DNA from: Melampsora larici-populina 98AG31
Lineage: Eukaryota > Basidiomycota > Pucciniomycetes > Pucciniales > Melampsoraceae
DNA length: 64,000 nucleotides
Direction: 5' to 3'
Assembly: GCF_000204055.1 (NCBI RefSeq)
Contig: NW_006768826.1
Coordinates: 270,815-334,814, forward strand
The notes beneath the pieces are model-generated. The model was not told where the DNA came from. It searched no databases and saw only the letters and a list, made by a program, of their open reading frames with translations. Made by a program: the position numbers and the translations under genes. Below, one piece after another: positions 46,218 through 57,714 of the stretch (position 1 is the first letter of the stretch; each line of letters begins with the position of its first letter).

Positions 46218-47639
46218 ATATGGACAAGATCAAAACACAAATGAAATGTATCACAAAACAGATTATTGGTATATAACACAAATTGATAAAAGAATGAAAT
46301 ATATTCTCTTTGCAAAGATGGGGAAAATAGAAGTACTCTGGAAGAAAGTGAACTAGCATATAAGTAAGCATTACAATCATTTTTATCATGACCATTGGGG
46401 TGATGTTGCTGTTTCTCTTTTCTTGTCTAATATTGAATTACCATTTCTTACATCCAACTTATCACTTTCTCATCTAAATCTAATTTAAGTCTTGTATTTG
46501 TAATTTATCCTTGCCGTCTTCTTGTCAATTGGAGATTTCATCAGGAACGTGGAAAGGGGAGAAACAGGGAAAACAAAAAACACCCTTACTAAATGTTTAA
46601 TCCCCCTGGTCAAAAAAGCCAGAGCTAATTGTAAGTCCCTTGTTCCTTGGTGATGGCTTGTCATCTTCAAACCCTGGGCTGTTGGGGACTTAGTTAAGTT
46701 TGCCCAATGCCTGTCCAGACACTCTTGTCATCTGTACTGACTTATCTCAATAAATTGTCTCCTTGGTCTTCTCATCCATTAAAGTAACCTTAGCTTCCCA
46801 ACTCAATCACTGCATTTGATCACTAGTGTTTACTTGTTTTGAGTCTGAATCAAATGAGTTGAGTTTTAAATTGGTTTTGTAAGAATTCTGATCAAAATTT
46901 CAGGGAAGATTCTATGATGTATCTTTCAAAGAGATCAGATCAGGTATTAGAACAGTAATGATGAATAGATTGGATTGTACCTTTTTTTCTGAATATCTTC
47001 AATGATGGAGGAATAGAAATCAAACATTGGTATATATTCATGTAATGATTGATTGGATGTATTCACTACTTCAGTGCAGCAAATACCATGGTCAGAATAT
47101 TTTCTGCTAGTGGAAACTGCATTAAAAAACCCCTGTGATTGCTATTCCAGAATACTTCCATGTTTTGAATTCACATGCCCCTCAATCTGGTATCATCCAC
47201 ATGGCTTACAGTATCTGCAAATGCTTCAAAAGCAGTGCAGCTGGAACACGTCTTGAAAATATGAAGCTTGTCTATGGTGTCTCATCATTGTACTGCTTTC
47301 CAATTGCGGAGAGCTACAGATTAGGAAGCTGTTGGAAGATCCATTTTCTTTTGTCAGAAAAGGCCAGTTGCACAACCAGTATTCATCTATTCAAGTGAGG
47401 TAATCACATGGTACAGAGTTGCCTGTCATGAAGTTGAATCATGGAAGTCTTTCAATCATTTTCTTATCACTTTTCAAATATCCACCTGTGTGTACTTAAA
47501 CCTACCAAGTGTATTGGATGATAAACCTAACTGTATCATCCAATGTAGTCCGCTTACAAGCATGTAGAATTTCCTAGATACATAGATGATTCTTGGGTAA
47601 CCTCAAAATAATTACAAGTCCCCATTCCTTAAGGGGGGG
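46218..47639. other. AT-rich region without a recognised gene
   Basis: Only short frames are present. Plus-strand frames near 47053-47398 contain exon-like words (ICKCFKSSAAGTRLENMK) in more than one frame, so they may be remnants of a gene. I cannot name them. Confidence 0.35.
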
Positions 47640-48010
47640 TCTTGTACCCGTTGAGCACCCTTTCACGAGTATATCACAACATCTCACTACTATACAAGAA
47701 CACTCACGACTACACCATCAAATCTCACTACTACACCATCAAATATCACTACTACATTGCAAAATCACGAGTACAATGCTCAATCTCACAACTCAACATC
47801 AGGAGTAACAGGCGTGATATTTCATCTTACTTCCTAATAGATGATCTCACGCCTACACCTTCCCATTTCACTACCTAACAAGCAAATTCACGAGCACACC
47901 ACCTCAACTCACTAGCATACTACCCAACTCACGCATGACATTCAGTATCACAAACGCATCTCCCATTTCACTACCATACAACCCAGCTTAAAATCTGGTG
48001 AAACTCTCAC
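47632..48010. repeat. TCACTAC-rich subterminal repeat array
   Basis: After a G-run at 47632 the words TCACTACTACACCATCAAAT, CTCACTACTATACAAG, TCACGAGTACA and CACGACTACACC recur with spacings of roughly 20-45 bp. The array lies directly upstream of the repeated-family gene copy at 48247. A different but similarly built array precedes the sister copy at 615. I infer subterminal repeats of a DNA transposon. Confidence 0.55.
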
Positions 48011-48246
48011 TACCTGATACCCATATATCACGACCACATCTATCCCCAACCACCATACAACAAAACAACCCTAACATACATTCTGACAACCCCTTCCTCC
48101 AACAAAACCTACCTACTAACCAAACCACCCCATTGCCAACTCACTCGACTTCTTCCCACATACGGCTCAATCAGCCTCTCAACATCCTCTCGACACCCAT
48201 CAAGCCTCACATCTCAAATTCCAATCACTGCTGGACTTACTCAGCT

Positions 48247-50239
48247 ATGTTGCGATCAGGAAATCCTAGAAATCCACTTCCGCCTGCATCATCCACCGAA
48301 TCAGATGATTCAGAACACAGCCATACCACCACCCAACGTCGAACTACCAAGACACGCCGACCTCGAGTTCCCAAAGCACGGATCGGTCCCTCTGCATCCT
48401 CTGCATCTCAACCTAGACGTAACAACAAGCGACCTCGCCTCGCGGACGAAGACGAGGCCGATAACGATCACGAACACGACAATCAGCCTCAATCAAACAA
48501 CCCCGACGACATAACCCCCAACTTGTCAAATTATTGGCAGCTAGGTCTTCAATGGGGACAAGTCTACGCTGACGAAAGACTTGCAAACCTCGGTGTCCCC
48601 AAAACCAATCGGCCATCGGCAAAAGGAGTGTTTGAAGCTCAGTGCCTCCAAAACCAATACAACCTGCATAAAACTATGCTCTGCATAGCTTTAAAATGTA
48701 GCCGCAAGGTGATGGATGAAGTTTTGTAAGTTCCAACATCAAATACCTTCTACAAGCTCCAAACATGTATTTATGATGCTTTCCTTCCATTGACAGGTTG
48801 GAAGGACCCTTGTCTCGCGAGCCCAACATGTATACCAACTACCAGACTTATAGTCTCGCAGCCACCAAAACCACCAGTACGCTTTTTATTTATCTCATTT
48901 TGCGGTAATTGATTTACACTCACTGACCAATCCTTTCCATTTGCCATCGTCAGTGCCAGGCAAAGCTGTATCCGACGGATTTGCAGAACGGAACACCACA
49001 GTTGGTACTACTTGGTCTACATACAACAAAGACGAACAAGCTGTTTTCACCCCGAGGCTCTTCGAACCTTTGTGTATAGCGACTAGCGAGGCCTATGCCC
49101 TCACCCAAACTCCACTAGGGATCCCTGCAGCCCCTTCGCTCAATGAAGAAGTACCTAACACGGCGACTTCAAGTATACCAGCTCAAACAGGGCTTACTCC
49201 CCTCAGCAAGGATGAGCTAGAACAATACGTGCCAATATTCAAGCGCCTGGTTAACCTTCGCAAAGTATCACTTGACGTACATGAAGGACGTCTCTGGAGG
49301 CATTGTGGAAAATCAAAAAACCAAACTTTGGAAAAGCTTTGATTGCACGAAATTAGTAAAGTAGTTCATCAGGTTAGTTCATTTCTTTCCCTGAGACTTT
49401 TCTGGTTACCGGCGGACTCACATCTCTCGCGTGACAATACAGCTCCACCTCCTGAAAAACCACTTCAACCTGCATTTCCACCTTTTGCTAGGATGTTGGA
49501 CTCCTGGATTACCTATTAAGTGAGCGCTTTTCCAGGAGGAGTACAGCTCTTCTCCAAGGTGGGTCCGGATGCAGCAAAAGACACATCTCTTGGAATGTTT
49601 CACTTTTGAAGCAACCAAGGCTCCAGAGCACCTTCGCCAGAAAAAAAACAAACCCAAGCCGATATCCGAGGCAGCTGCACGTCAATCACGATTACGAGCT
49701 GACCTTGCTCTTGAGCTCAACAATCTGATCGGTAAGTACCTCATGACCTCCATTTCTCTCGACTCAAGTTTCCAGATTTAGCTGATTGCAATATTAGTAA
49801 AGCACCCTACCTACGTGGAGGCTATACAGGGAAGGGTGATGCGCATCCCAAAATTTCCAACTTGCAAGAAGCTTTCAAGAAGAAAGAATTTCGTGGTGAA
49901 GTATACCTCACCTTCAAGCGTGCGGACGATAGCCAAGTCTCCGATCTGATGCTGGAGAAAGGCCCCAGCTCTTTGACAAACAATGAAGTCGAACTATGGC
50001 TCGAGGATATCAAATCAAAGAAATACACTATTGTTACAGTCGATAAACCATCAAAGAAAAGAAAGAAACAAATCTCAGCCCCCCCTGCAAATAGTCATGT
50101 TGAACACTCACCCAAAAACGATGCAAGTCCAGACTCGCTTGATTCCAATTTGGACAACATACAAGACAACCAAAAAGAGAATCAAGAAGTATTAAATAGC
50201 TTGATTCCTAGTTCACCACTCCCTGCATTAGAAGTGTAG
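48247..50239 (+). pseudogene. Repeated rust-type protein family, second broken copy
   Basis: Same family as 615-2739; function unknown. Exons 48247-48725, 48797-48876 and 48954 to about 49372 are in phase, followed by one near 49440-49732 and a last one from about 49783 to 50239. The N-terminus is Arg/Ser-rich (TTKTRRPRVPKARI). Motifs shared with the sister copy include FEAQCLQNQYNLHKTM, EGPLSREPNMY and the exon starting at 48954. Damage: TGA at 49340-49342, TAA at 49517-49519 and a one-base frame change near 49607 before EATKAPEHLRQKK. The first stop lies where continuation of the same frame is coding, and CGA to TGA would explain it. The last exon is Lys/Ser-rich. It converges on the TET-like gene at 51038-53668. 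I infer a dead transposon-borne gene. Confidence 0.6.
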
Positions 50240-51037
50240 CAAATATTTAAATCGTCAATAAACATGTTGCCTCATGAATTTGTTTCTTTATTCTGTTTTT
50301 TTTAATATTCAACTTTTACACTGATTCAAGTTTTACACATGTTCATAATGCAATCTATTATTGTATTGTCTTGAAGAGAGAAAAAACGTCCCACAGTGCC
50401 AATCATATGATAGATATGCCTCTCAATCACATTCTAAGAGATAGATCTCTTTTCAAGTGTGAGAGTCCAAATTGAAAAGAAACAAATCTCTATGAGAGCT
50501 CATTATCTGGAACAATACCTCCCTTTAGTTTGATCATGGACATACCAAGGCCTTTCTTTCCCTCCAATTCCATTCGACTTCTCAAAAGCGGAATTATCAG
50601 GTTTTCGATTGCTCATCTCAACAATGTCTTCATGAAGAAGCGACCAAAGAACAAGTATTCGATTTCCAAAGTTAGAAAACATCAAAGAAGAAGAAAAAAC
50701 ACATTGTATCTAACGTAATTGAATTGTTTTGAAAAATAACCAAGAAAAACTTTGAAAAATAAACAAGAAAAACAATTCAAAGCACACAATTGGATCAATA
50801 TGTAGTTAGAGCGATTAAAAGTTTCAACCAACATGTTCTTGATTCGTCATGAATAGGAGAGGGTGGGAGCCTACAAGGAGTTGGATTCTTTCGATTTCAC
50901 AAAGACCAAAAATGATTCAAAGAAAAAGTTGGATTTTTTCGATTTCAAATAGACCAAATGATTCAAAGGACATACTTTGATCGAGGATGTAGCAGGAACA
51001 ATAGATGAAAAGATCCAGCTAATACCTCTCACTCTTC
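50240..51037. other. Convergent intergenic spacer with a ~50-bp duplication
   Basis: Between the two convergent broken genes there is no further gene. A unit beginning GTTGGATT-TTTCGATTTCA occurs twice, at about 50880 and 50929, each ending AATGATTCAAAG. The rest is AT-rich and probably 3' untranslated. Confidence 0.5.
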
Positions 51038-53668
51038 TCACTCTTTCTTCCACACCTTCCCTTTGCCTTCCAAGATGTCATTACAATCATATATTTTACG
51101 CTCACAATTGGAGCGAAAGTTGAATTGTTTCCTCGTTCCAAAGTTTGCTGCTGCCCGTGCTATGCTAGAGGTAATTTGGGATGAGCATCCCAATCGCGTG
51201 TAGTGTATCTTTGTGCCATCTTGCCGTACGATCTCTTTTTCCAAGGAAGGAAGAGTCTGGTGGAAGGTACTCTTCCCACTCCAAGATATTTGTACTACAT
51301 ATTTTGCCCCAAAGTTGAAGGCGATTCTGTACTCTGGAAACAGGAAGAACCCTCCTTCTAGCCAAAAACCTTCAGCAGTAGTAACAATTTTTCGACTCAC
51401 TGAGTCCATCGGATACCAAACACAATAAACTTTCCCCTTATCATTATCGGTATGAGGGTTGTTGAAAAAATTATGAAAGGTGAAGGCGAAGTTCCCTGCA
51501 AAGTCTTTAGGGCCTCAAGGTTGATCCTTGGACACAGCAGTCATTGAAGGAACTCTAAGAGTTTCGAGCTGGCTTCTGGTGGTGGAGAAAGCGTTGTCCG
51601 CAAAAGTCTTGTATCGTGCCCCGGCATGCTCTCCATATATCGGAAGTTCACTAATAAATACTTTGTATAGCGAATGAGATGCACTATCACATGGGATGTA
51701 AGGAGAATAGAGTACATCGCGTTTAAACCCTGCACGACATCCAAAACAGTACATTTTCCCTTGAATCAGCGCCCCATTGGTAGTTACCTGCCGCTTGCTC
51801 TTTTTAGATGGTTCTTCTATCGCAGCCTTGGTAATAGGTGGAGGAGAATCATCAATATCAGAGTTTCCCAGTGATGTCAGAGGAGATGAAAGTCCATCGT
51901 TCAAAGGTCTAGTATTTGTCACGATAAGCTCTAATTCATGTTTAAGTGATTTAATAGGTAGGCCTCCATTCATAGGGTTGTTGTCCTCCGTATCAGATGA
52001 AGGAAGTGAGGTAAGTGGTGAGTCTTCACCATCATTCAAATAAGTCCGGTAAGCTGAGAGTAAGTCGGCTATTTCAATTGGTACCTCGTACACATTTGGA
52101 GTTCTTGAGATCGGTGAGATCGGGTCGCATGTAGCCACTTCTTTAAGGGTTGATTCGTTGTTAGGTACAGGGTTGACTAATCGTTCTTTCACCGGCGATT
52201 CATGGTTATGTACATGTTCAACTGAAGGCTCAACTGGCGAGTTGGGTTTATCGTTGGAAGTTGAAGTCTTCTCTAGAATGATGGATTTTGATGTTTTCGC
52301 TCCAGAAGCTCGGGGAGTTGGCATACGCTGGAATAACTGCGTCGCCATCATGACAGTCTCCACATCTTGCTGATGTTCCTGTCGTATTTCAGGCTTCATC
52401 GTCTCAAGGTCCTCAAATTGATAGGTACAAATCAATTTTTGAGATTTCCTATCCACAAACTGGCCATGACCGCGATCATATATGTAGTACAAATTGGATA
52501 CTATATCCATAGTCCTCTCATAGTCATGGATTGGTAAGACAGGATCATCAAACCTTCGAAACTCCCGTTTGAATGATTTCCCATCCTTATTGTTTTCACC
52601 GACAGCTGAGAGGTCAGTTCGGCGTTCATGAGTTGCTTTGGTGGCTCGTTTGAGATGGCGTCTGACATCATGCAAATAAAGAAAAGTCAGTGGTGTTAGA
52701 GTGGTTAGGGAGCATAAGTGTCCTGATTGAACTTACGGTTTTCGCGCGCAACGCACCTTACCGGGAACTGGTACGATACTAGCCTCTCTTCCCACCTCTA
52801 GGTCGTACAGAGATGGTAAGGAAGCTGGAGCTCTTTGCCTTTTCGGGTCATAAGAAGTTCAGTTATTGAAATTATATACATAATATTGTTACCTTATGAA
52901 AAAACCCTTACCGTGTTTTTCCATTATCCAGTTGGTCTGCTACTCCCAATTCTGGCTTTCCTTCGAGGTCCCTAGTATAGTATAAAGTGATAATGAGTAA
53001 ATTTATCCAAACAAGCATACCTTGCGATGAATGAGAATACTCTAAACAAAAGTTGATTGAAGAGCTTACCCTATATCCCCTTTCCCCAGTACGCTATGTA
53101 GTTCTGTCTCTACCTTTTCCTTCTCTGCCTTCGCAACCGCTTCCCTGTACAAAGACAATCAGTCATCTTGACAAATTTGAAAGACTACAAAACAGGTCAT
53201 TTCGTTCATTCTTACTTCGCTATCTTTGCTTTCTTATATTCTTGGGCCATCTTCCCGGAGCCAAATGGTTGGCACAAGGGGTTAAGCCAATGCTTGCTTT
53301 GAGGAAATCCATCGGTGCCCAGTAACTCGTGTGGTACTTCCACAAAGGATTTGGGACATTTGAAGGGAGGGGGAAGCTACAGGTAGTACATCATTAGCTT
53401 GACAGGCTGGGTTCTTTCAAACAAACCGTATATCTGACTTACATCATCGTCATTATAACCCTTCTGCCTTTTAGAATCAATCGGTTTCAGACAGTCTGAC
53501 AGATATCTAACTCCAGGCATAGGATTCCCTACGGGCTCAACACTTTGAAACGCATAGGTTGCTCAGTAGTCATTAAAGAATCGAATGATTTGGATTAGTA
53601 CCTTACTTTTTTTCTGGATATTTTCCTCGTAAGTGTTCAGTCCACCCAGGAGTAATATCGGTCGGCAT
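51038..53668 (-). pseudogene. TET-like 2OG-Fe(II) dioxygenase gene, one in-frame stop
   Basis: Exons 53607-53668, 53443-53542, 53216-53376, 53070-53144, 52912-52971, 52737-52838 and 51038-52661 (minus) join in phase to 728 codons. The enzyme class oxidises 5-methylcytosine or related bases with Fe(II) and 2-oxoglutarate in the nucleus, and TET/JBP families are expanded in basidiomycetes. Seen: YYIYDRGHGQFVDRK at the start of the conserved part, a Ser/Pro/Asp-rich insert, CFGCRAGFKRDV, then the double-stranded beta-helix with H590-T-D592 (metal HxD), EGFWLEGGFFLFP, H654 in FHQTLP and R676 in YTRLG (2-oxoglutarate). The only break is a TGA at 51515-51517 (codon 569), just before the HxD, with the same frame coding on both sides. 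Arg (CGA) would be a simple ancestor. Start MPTDITPGWTEHL; no better upstream start was seen. Without readthrough the product would lack the iron site. Confidence 0.8.
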
Positions 53669-53735
53669 ATCCCTGTGGTTCCATGAAGACCACTTAGCTC
53701 TTGACTTACTCCAAGGACTTCGTAAAGAACAAAAG

Positions 53736-54430
53736 GTGAGAGCCAGCTTTCAAGAAGAGAGTTTTGTGAAGTAGGTGGGGCACGTATTTCAAGGTGTACG
53801 AAGGCTATCTATGCCATGCACACCACCACTTTCACGCCACACTCCTCTTTAGACTGGCTTCTCGGCCCAAGTATCTGATAAAGCCTTCATAATGAAGTAC
53901 TGACCGATTTCAAAACTGATTAAACAACTGAAAAAGCAAACAAGTACATATCAGTTTAGGGATTGGTTTATCAGAAGTAGTAAATAAACAAATACCTACT
54001 AGCACGCGCGAAGATCTTCACACTGGAGGTTTCGTAACCTAGATCCACTGGGACAAACATTGATACATGTCAGGTTCCACAAGGGTGAGAGCCAGCGTTC
54101 GAGAAGAGAGTTTTGTGAAGTAGGTGGGGCACGTATTTCAAGGTGTACGAAGGCTATCTATGCCATGCACACCACCACTTTCACGCCACACTCCTCTTTA
54201 GACTGGCTTCTCGGCCCATGTATCTGATAAAGCCTTCATAATGAAGTACTGACCGATTTCAACTCACCAGAGGATAACAAACTGATAAAACAACTGACAA
54301 AGCGAACAAGGACACATGAGTTTTGGTATTGGTTTTCCAGAATTAGTAAATAATAGAATACCTGCTGGCACGTTTGAAGATCTTCAATAAGCTTGCACAC
54401 TGGAGGGTTCCACGGCCAACGATGAAACCA
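53736..54430. repeat. 349-bp tandem duplication
   Basis: A segment starting GTGAGAGCCAGC at 53736 is repeated from 54085. The two units are nearly identical over the part with GTAGGTGGGGCACGTATTTC and GCCACACTCCTCTTTAGACT, and differ by small indels towards the end. It lies directly upstream of the start of the TET-like gene (minus strand, start 53668), so it duplicates its promoter region or an older upstream exon. Confidence 0.85.
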
Positions 54431-55313
54431 AGTGACCTAGATGAAGTGAGACCAAAATTGAAACCAGTCAGTCGCATTTGGACATTTCGATAAGAGGCGT
54501 AGTATTTGAATATGCTCGTAATATCAATGGTATATCGATGGAAGTTATGGAAAAAAATGACTGTCACGATAAATAGAGAGCCTTTGGGGTCTGTTCATTC
54601 GATTAACCTAATTGAATTCCTGCAGAGACTTTCGATATCTGATGTAATCGGTGTCGAGCCTCGATAGATTGGCACCTAGTTACTTTAATTAGCGGACTAA
54701 ATAACAAAATCCAATTAGCATCCACATTTGAAAATTGGTATGAGTTGTAGAAAACGATAGCTTACCTGCAATCGCGAACTCAATCGTATGTGATTAAAAA
54801 GGCAGATCCTAAAATGAAGTTCGGGAGTATGGTGAGGTGAAGTGATGTTTGGAACGTGGGCCTCGTTTGAGGGCAAAAATAGATTGGACTGACAAGAGAA
54901 ATGGAGAAACCTGACTTTCTTGTTCAGTCGCATGGAAGAAACAGGGACGTGACATGTGTGATATGTTATTTTGTACACATATCACAGAGGGTTGCCGTGT
55001 ACATACATGTGAATCACAGTTGATTGCAGGTGACACTTAAACCTCAAACCTCAACCTCTGTCACGAAAAGGGGACAGAAATTGAACTAAGGCATTATGTT
55101 GACCTCACTTCAAGCTGATATAATGGCCCTGATGACTGAAATTGTGGGTGTAGCTCTGTGTGGGGTATGTACATACAAGTGCCATACCCCATGTGACACG
55201 AGGAGCATTTCTCAGTGGAACAAGGGTCAAAAAGAACCGTTTACCTTTTTGAACTGTGATATTGAGAATGAAACATGAAGAAGGGGAGTGATCCACCTTT
55301 TTATTGATGTTGA
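54431..55313. other. Spacer without a recognised gene
   Basis: The stretch is AT-rich with no frame of coding character. GTACATACAAGTG / GTGTACATACATG words and several GTGATATG words occur near 54950-55180, but no defined repeat was established. Confidence 0.4.
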
Positions 55314-57459
55314 GGAATGCCAAGTGGATTCTTAAACAAGTGATCATATCCAGATTCCACAACGAGAAGTGACTTTGCATTGCCATTAGGGTAATTCGAG
55401 ATTGAGGGGTAATTGAGATAGGGGTACATATAGGTGCTGCATATCCTCAAACTGAGGATATGCATCAAAGAAATGTATATTCTGAAAGCTCGAATGACAC
55501 TGATTATTTTGGTAACCTCACCAACTTTGACATACTAACACTGAGGAAGTTATTGATGATTTTGATTGTGAGTGGTAAATAGTATTGCGGGAAGGGGTTG
55601 AGCTGGCATAGGCATTCTGGTTGGTGTCAGTAGAGTCCAAAAATTGGGTTGGCTGATAGGCCAAACATGAGTGACAACAATGGTACACTTACTTTGAGAT
55701 TTGGAAAACATTTGGAAAATTTATAAACAAATCATGTTTTTGTATTCAACATGACATATAAGGGTATACCCAGAAATTATTCACACTTGTTGAAGTTATT
55801 TGTGGGTGGGCATAGTCTCAAAGTATTATTTCTGAATGCCCCAACATCACTGACTACAAAAATGCATTTGATTTGAAAATTGAACAAGATTCCAAAAAGT
55901 TATAAGACTTTCAGGTTTTTGTATACAACAAGTCATATGCACGTGTACCCATAAGAAATCACAATTTAACAACATTGTATTTGAGTAGTAGTAGTGTCTT
56001 AAAGTACCATATCTGAATGCCCCAACATTACTGACCAAAAAAATACACTTACTTTGAAAATTGAACAAGATTACCAAAGGTTATAAGACTTTTAGGTCTT
56101 TGTATACAACCAGTCATATGCGCGTGTACCCATAAAATATCACAATTTACCAACATTGTATTTGGGTTGTAGTAGTGTCTTAAAGTATTATTTCTGAATG
56201 CCCCAACATCACTGACTACAAAAATACACTTACTTTGAAAATTGCACAAGATTCCAAAAAGTTATAAGCCTTTCAGGTTCTTGTATACAACAAGTCATAT
56301 GCGCGTGTACCCATCAAAAATCACAATTTACCAACATTGTATTTGGGTTGTAGTAGTGTCTTAAAGTATTATTTCTGAATGCCCCAACATAACTGACTAC
56401 AAAAATACACTTACTTTGAAAATTGCACAAGATTCCAAAAAGTTATAAGCCTTTCAGGTTCTTGTATACAACAAGTCATATGCGCGTGTACCCATCAAAA
56501 ATCACAATTTACCAACATTGTATTGGAGTTGTAGTAGTGTCTTAAAGTATTATTTCTGAATGCCCCAACATAACTGACTACAAAAATACACTTGCTTTGA
56601 AAATTGCACAAGATTCCAAAATGGTATAAGCCTTTCAGGTTCTTGTATACAACAAGTCATATGCACGTGTACCCATAAGAATTCACAATTTAACAACATT
56701 GTATTTGAGTAGCAGTAGTGTCTTAAAGTAGCATTTCTGAATGCCCCAACATACCTGACTACAAAAATACACTTGATTTGAATATTGCACAGGATTCAAA
56801 AATGCTATAAAGATATACGTGGTTTTGGTCCACCCTTATATGGGGGGTTGTATACAAAACCTCACATTCTTTATAAGAGTTTTGGAAGTGGTCCAAGTCT
56901 CAAGGTAGGTGTACCATTATTTAGGTCTCACTGATGAAAATATTAGACTTAATCCGAAATCTTTACAACATTGAAAAATGTCATAAAGACATATGTTGTT
57001 TTGGTACACCCTTATATGTCATGTTGTATACAAAAACATAAATTGTTTATAAATTTTTCAAATTTTGTCCAAATCTCAAAGTAAATGTACTATTCTTTTC
57101 AGTCATGATTGGGCTTTCAGAAAACCCAATTTTTACACTCTACTGACACCAACGAGAATGTCTATGCCAGCTCAACCCCTTTCCGCAATACTATCTACCA
57201 CTCACAATCAAAATCATCAATAACTTCCTCAGTGTTAGTACGTCAAAGTTGGTGAGGTTACCAAAATAATCAGTGACATTCGAGCTTTCATAATATACAT
57301 TTTTTTGATGCATATCCTCAGTTTGAGGATATGCAGCACCTATATGTACCCCTATCTCAATTACCCCTCAATCTCGAATTACCCTAATGGCAATGCAAAG
57401 TCACTTCTCGTTGTGGAATCTGGATATGATCACTTGTTTAAGAATCCACTTGGCATTCC
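55314..57459. mobile_element. Foldback element enclosing a satellite array
   Basis: A 2146-bp structure has inverted arms of about 337 bp (55314-55650 and 57122-57459). Both arms contain GGAATGCCAAGTGGATTCTT, AAACAAGTGATCATATCCAG, GGGTAATTCGAGATTGAGG, CATATCCTCA-ACTGAGGATATG (itself palindromic) and GGTTGAGCTGGCATAG. No target duplication was found, so the outer border may be off by some bases. The centre is a 181-bp tandem array and further degenerate units. It encodes no transposase. I infer a non-autonomous foldback transposon that either inserted with, or later expanded, its internal repeats. Confidence 0.75.
55690..56800. repeat. 181-bp satellite array, six units
   Basis: The word TCTGAATGCCCCAACAT occurs at 55831, 56012, 56193, 56374, 56555 and 56736, a constant spacing of exactly 181 bp. 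Each unit also has ACACTTACTTTGAAAATTG-type sequence, TTATAAGACTTTCAGGT, GTATACAACAAGTCATATG and AACATTGTATTTG. Central units are the most alike and outer ones diverge, as expected for expansion by unequal exchange. More distant relatives continue to about 57.1 kb (GGTTTTGGTCCACCCTTATA, TTGTTTTGGTACACCCTTAT). Confidence 0.95.
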
Positions 57460-57714
57460 CACCATCCCACATTCAATTTTGACTTAGTACTCCATCCTTC
57501 CCTTCCAAACTGACAATTTGAGTGAGGAAAAGTTCATTCACAGTAGCAAGAGCGCTGGATTGGAAATTATTTTCTACAAATATGACTTCATAGTTGTTTG
57601 TCATGTGGTGCCATACATATAATGGCTATAGAACAACCAAGTAGACAATTACATATAAATTCAAAGGCACAGTATCATGCAACATACACATTCAAATATT
57701 GGAACAGCATTATA

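Noticed and set aside
54715..55386. Several short open frames before the foldback element
   Set aside because: They have no motifs or splice context. One overlaps the inverted arm of the foldback element, so they are chance frames.
55690..56800. Regularly spaced repeats that could suggest a CRISPR array
   Set aside because: The unit is a continuous 181-bp tandem repeat without unique spacers, in a eukaryotic genome with spliced genes.
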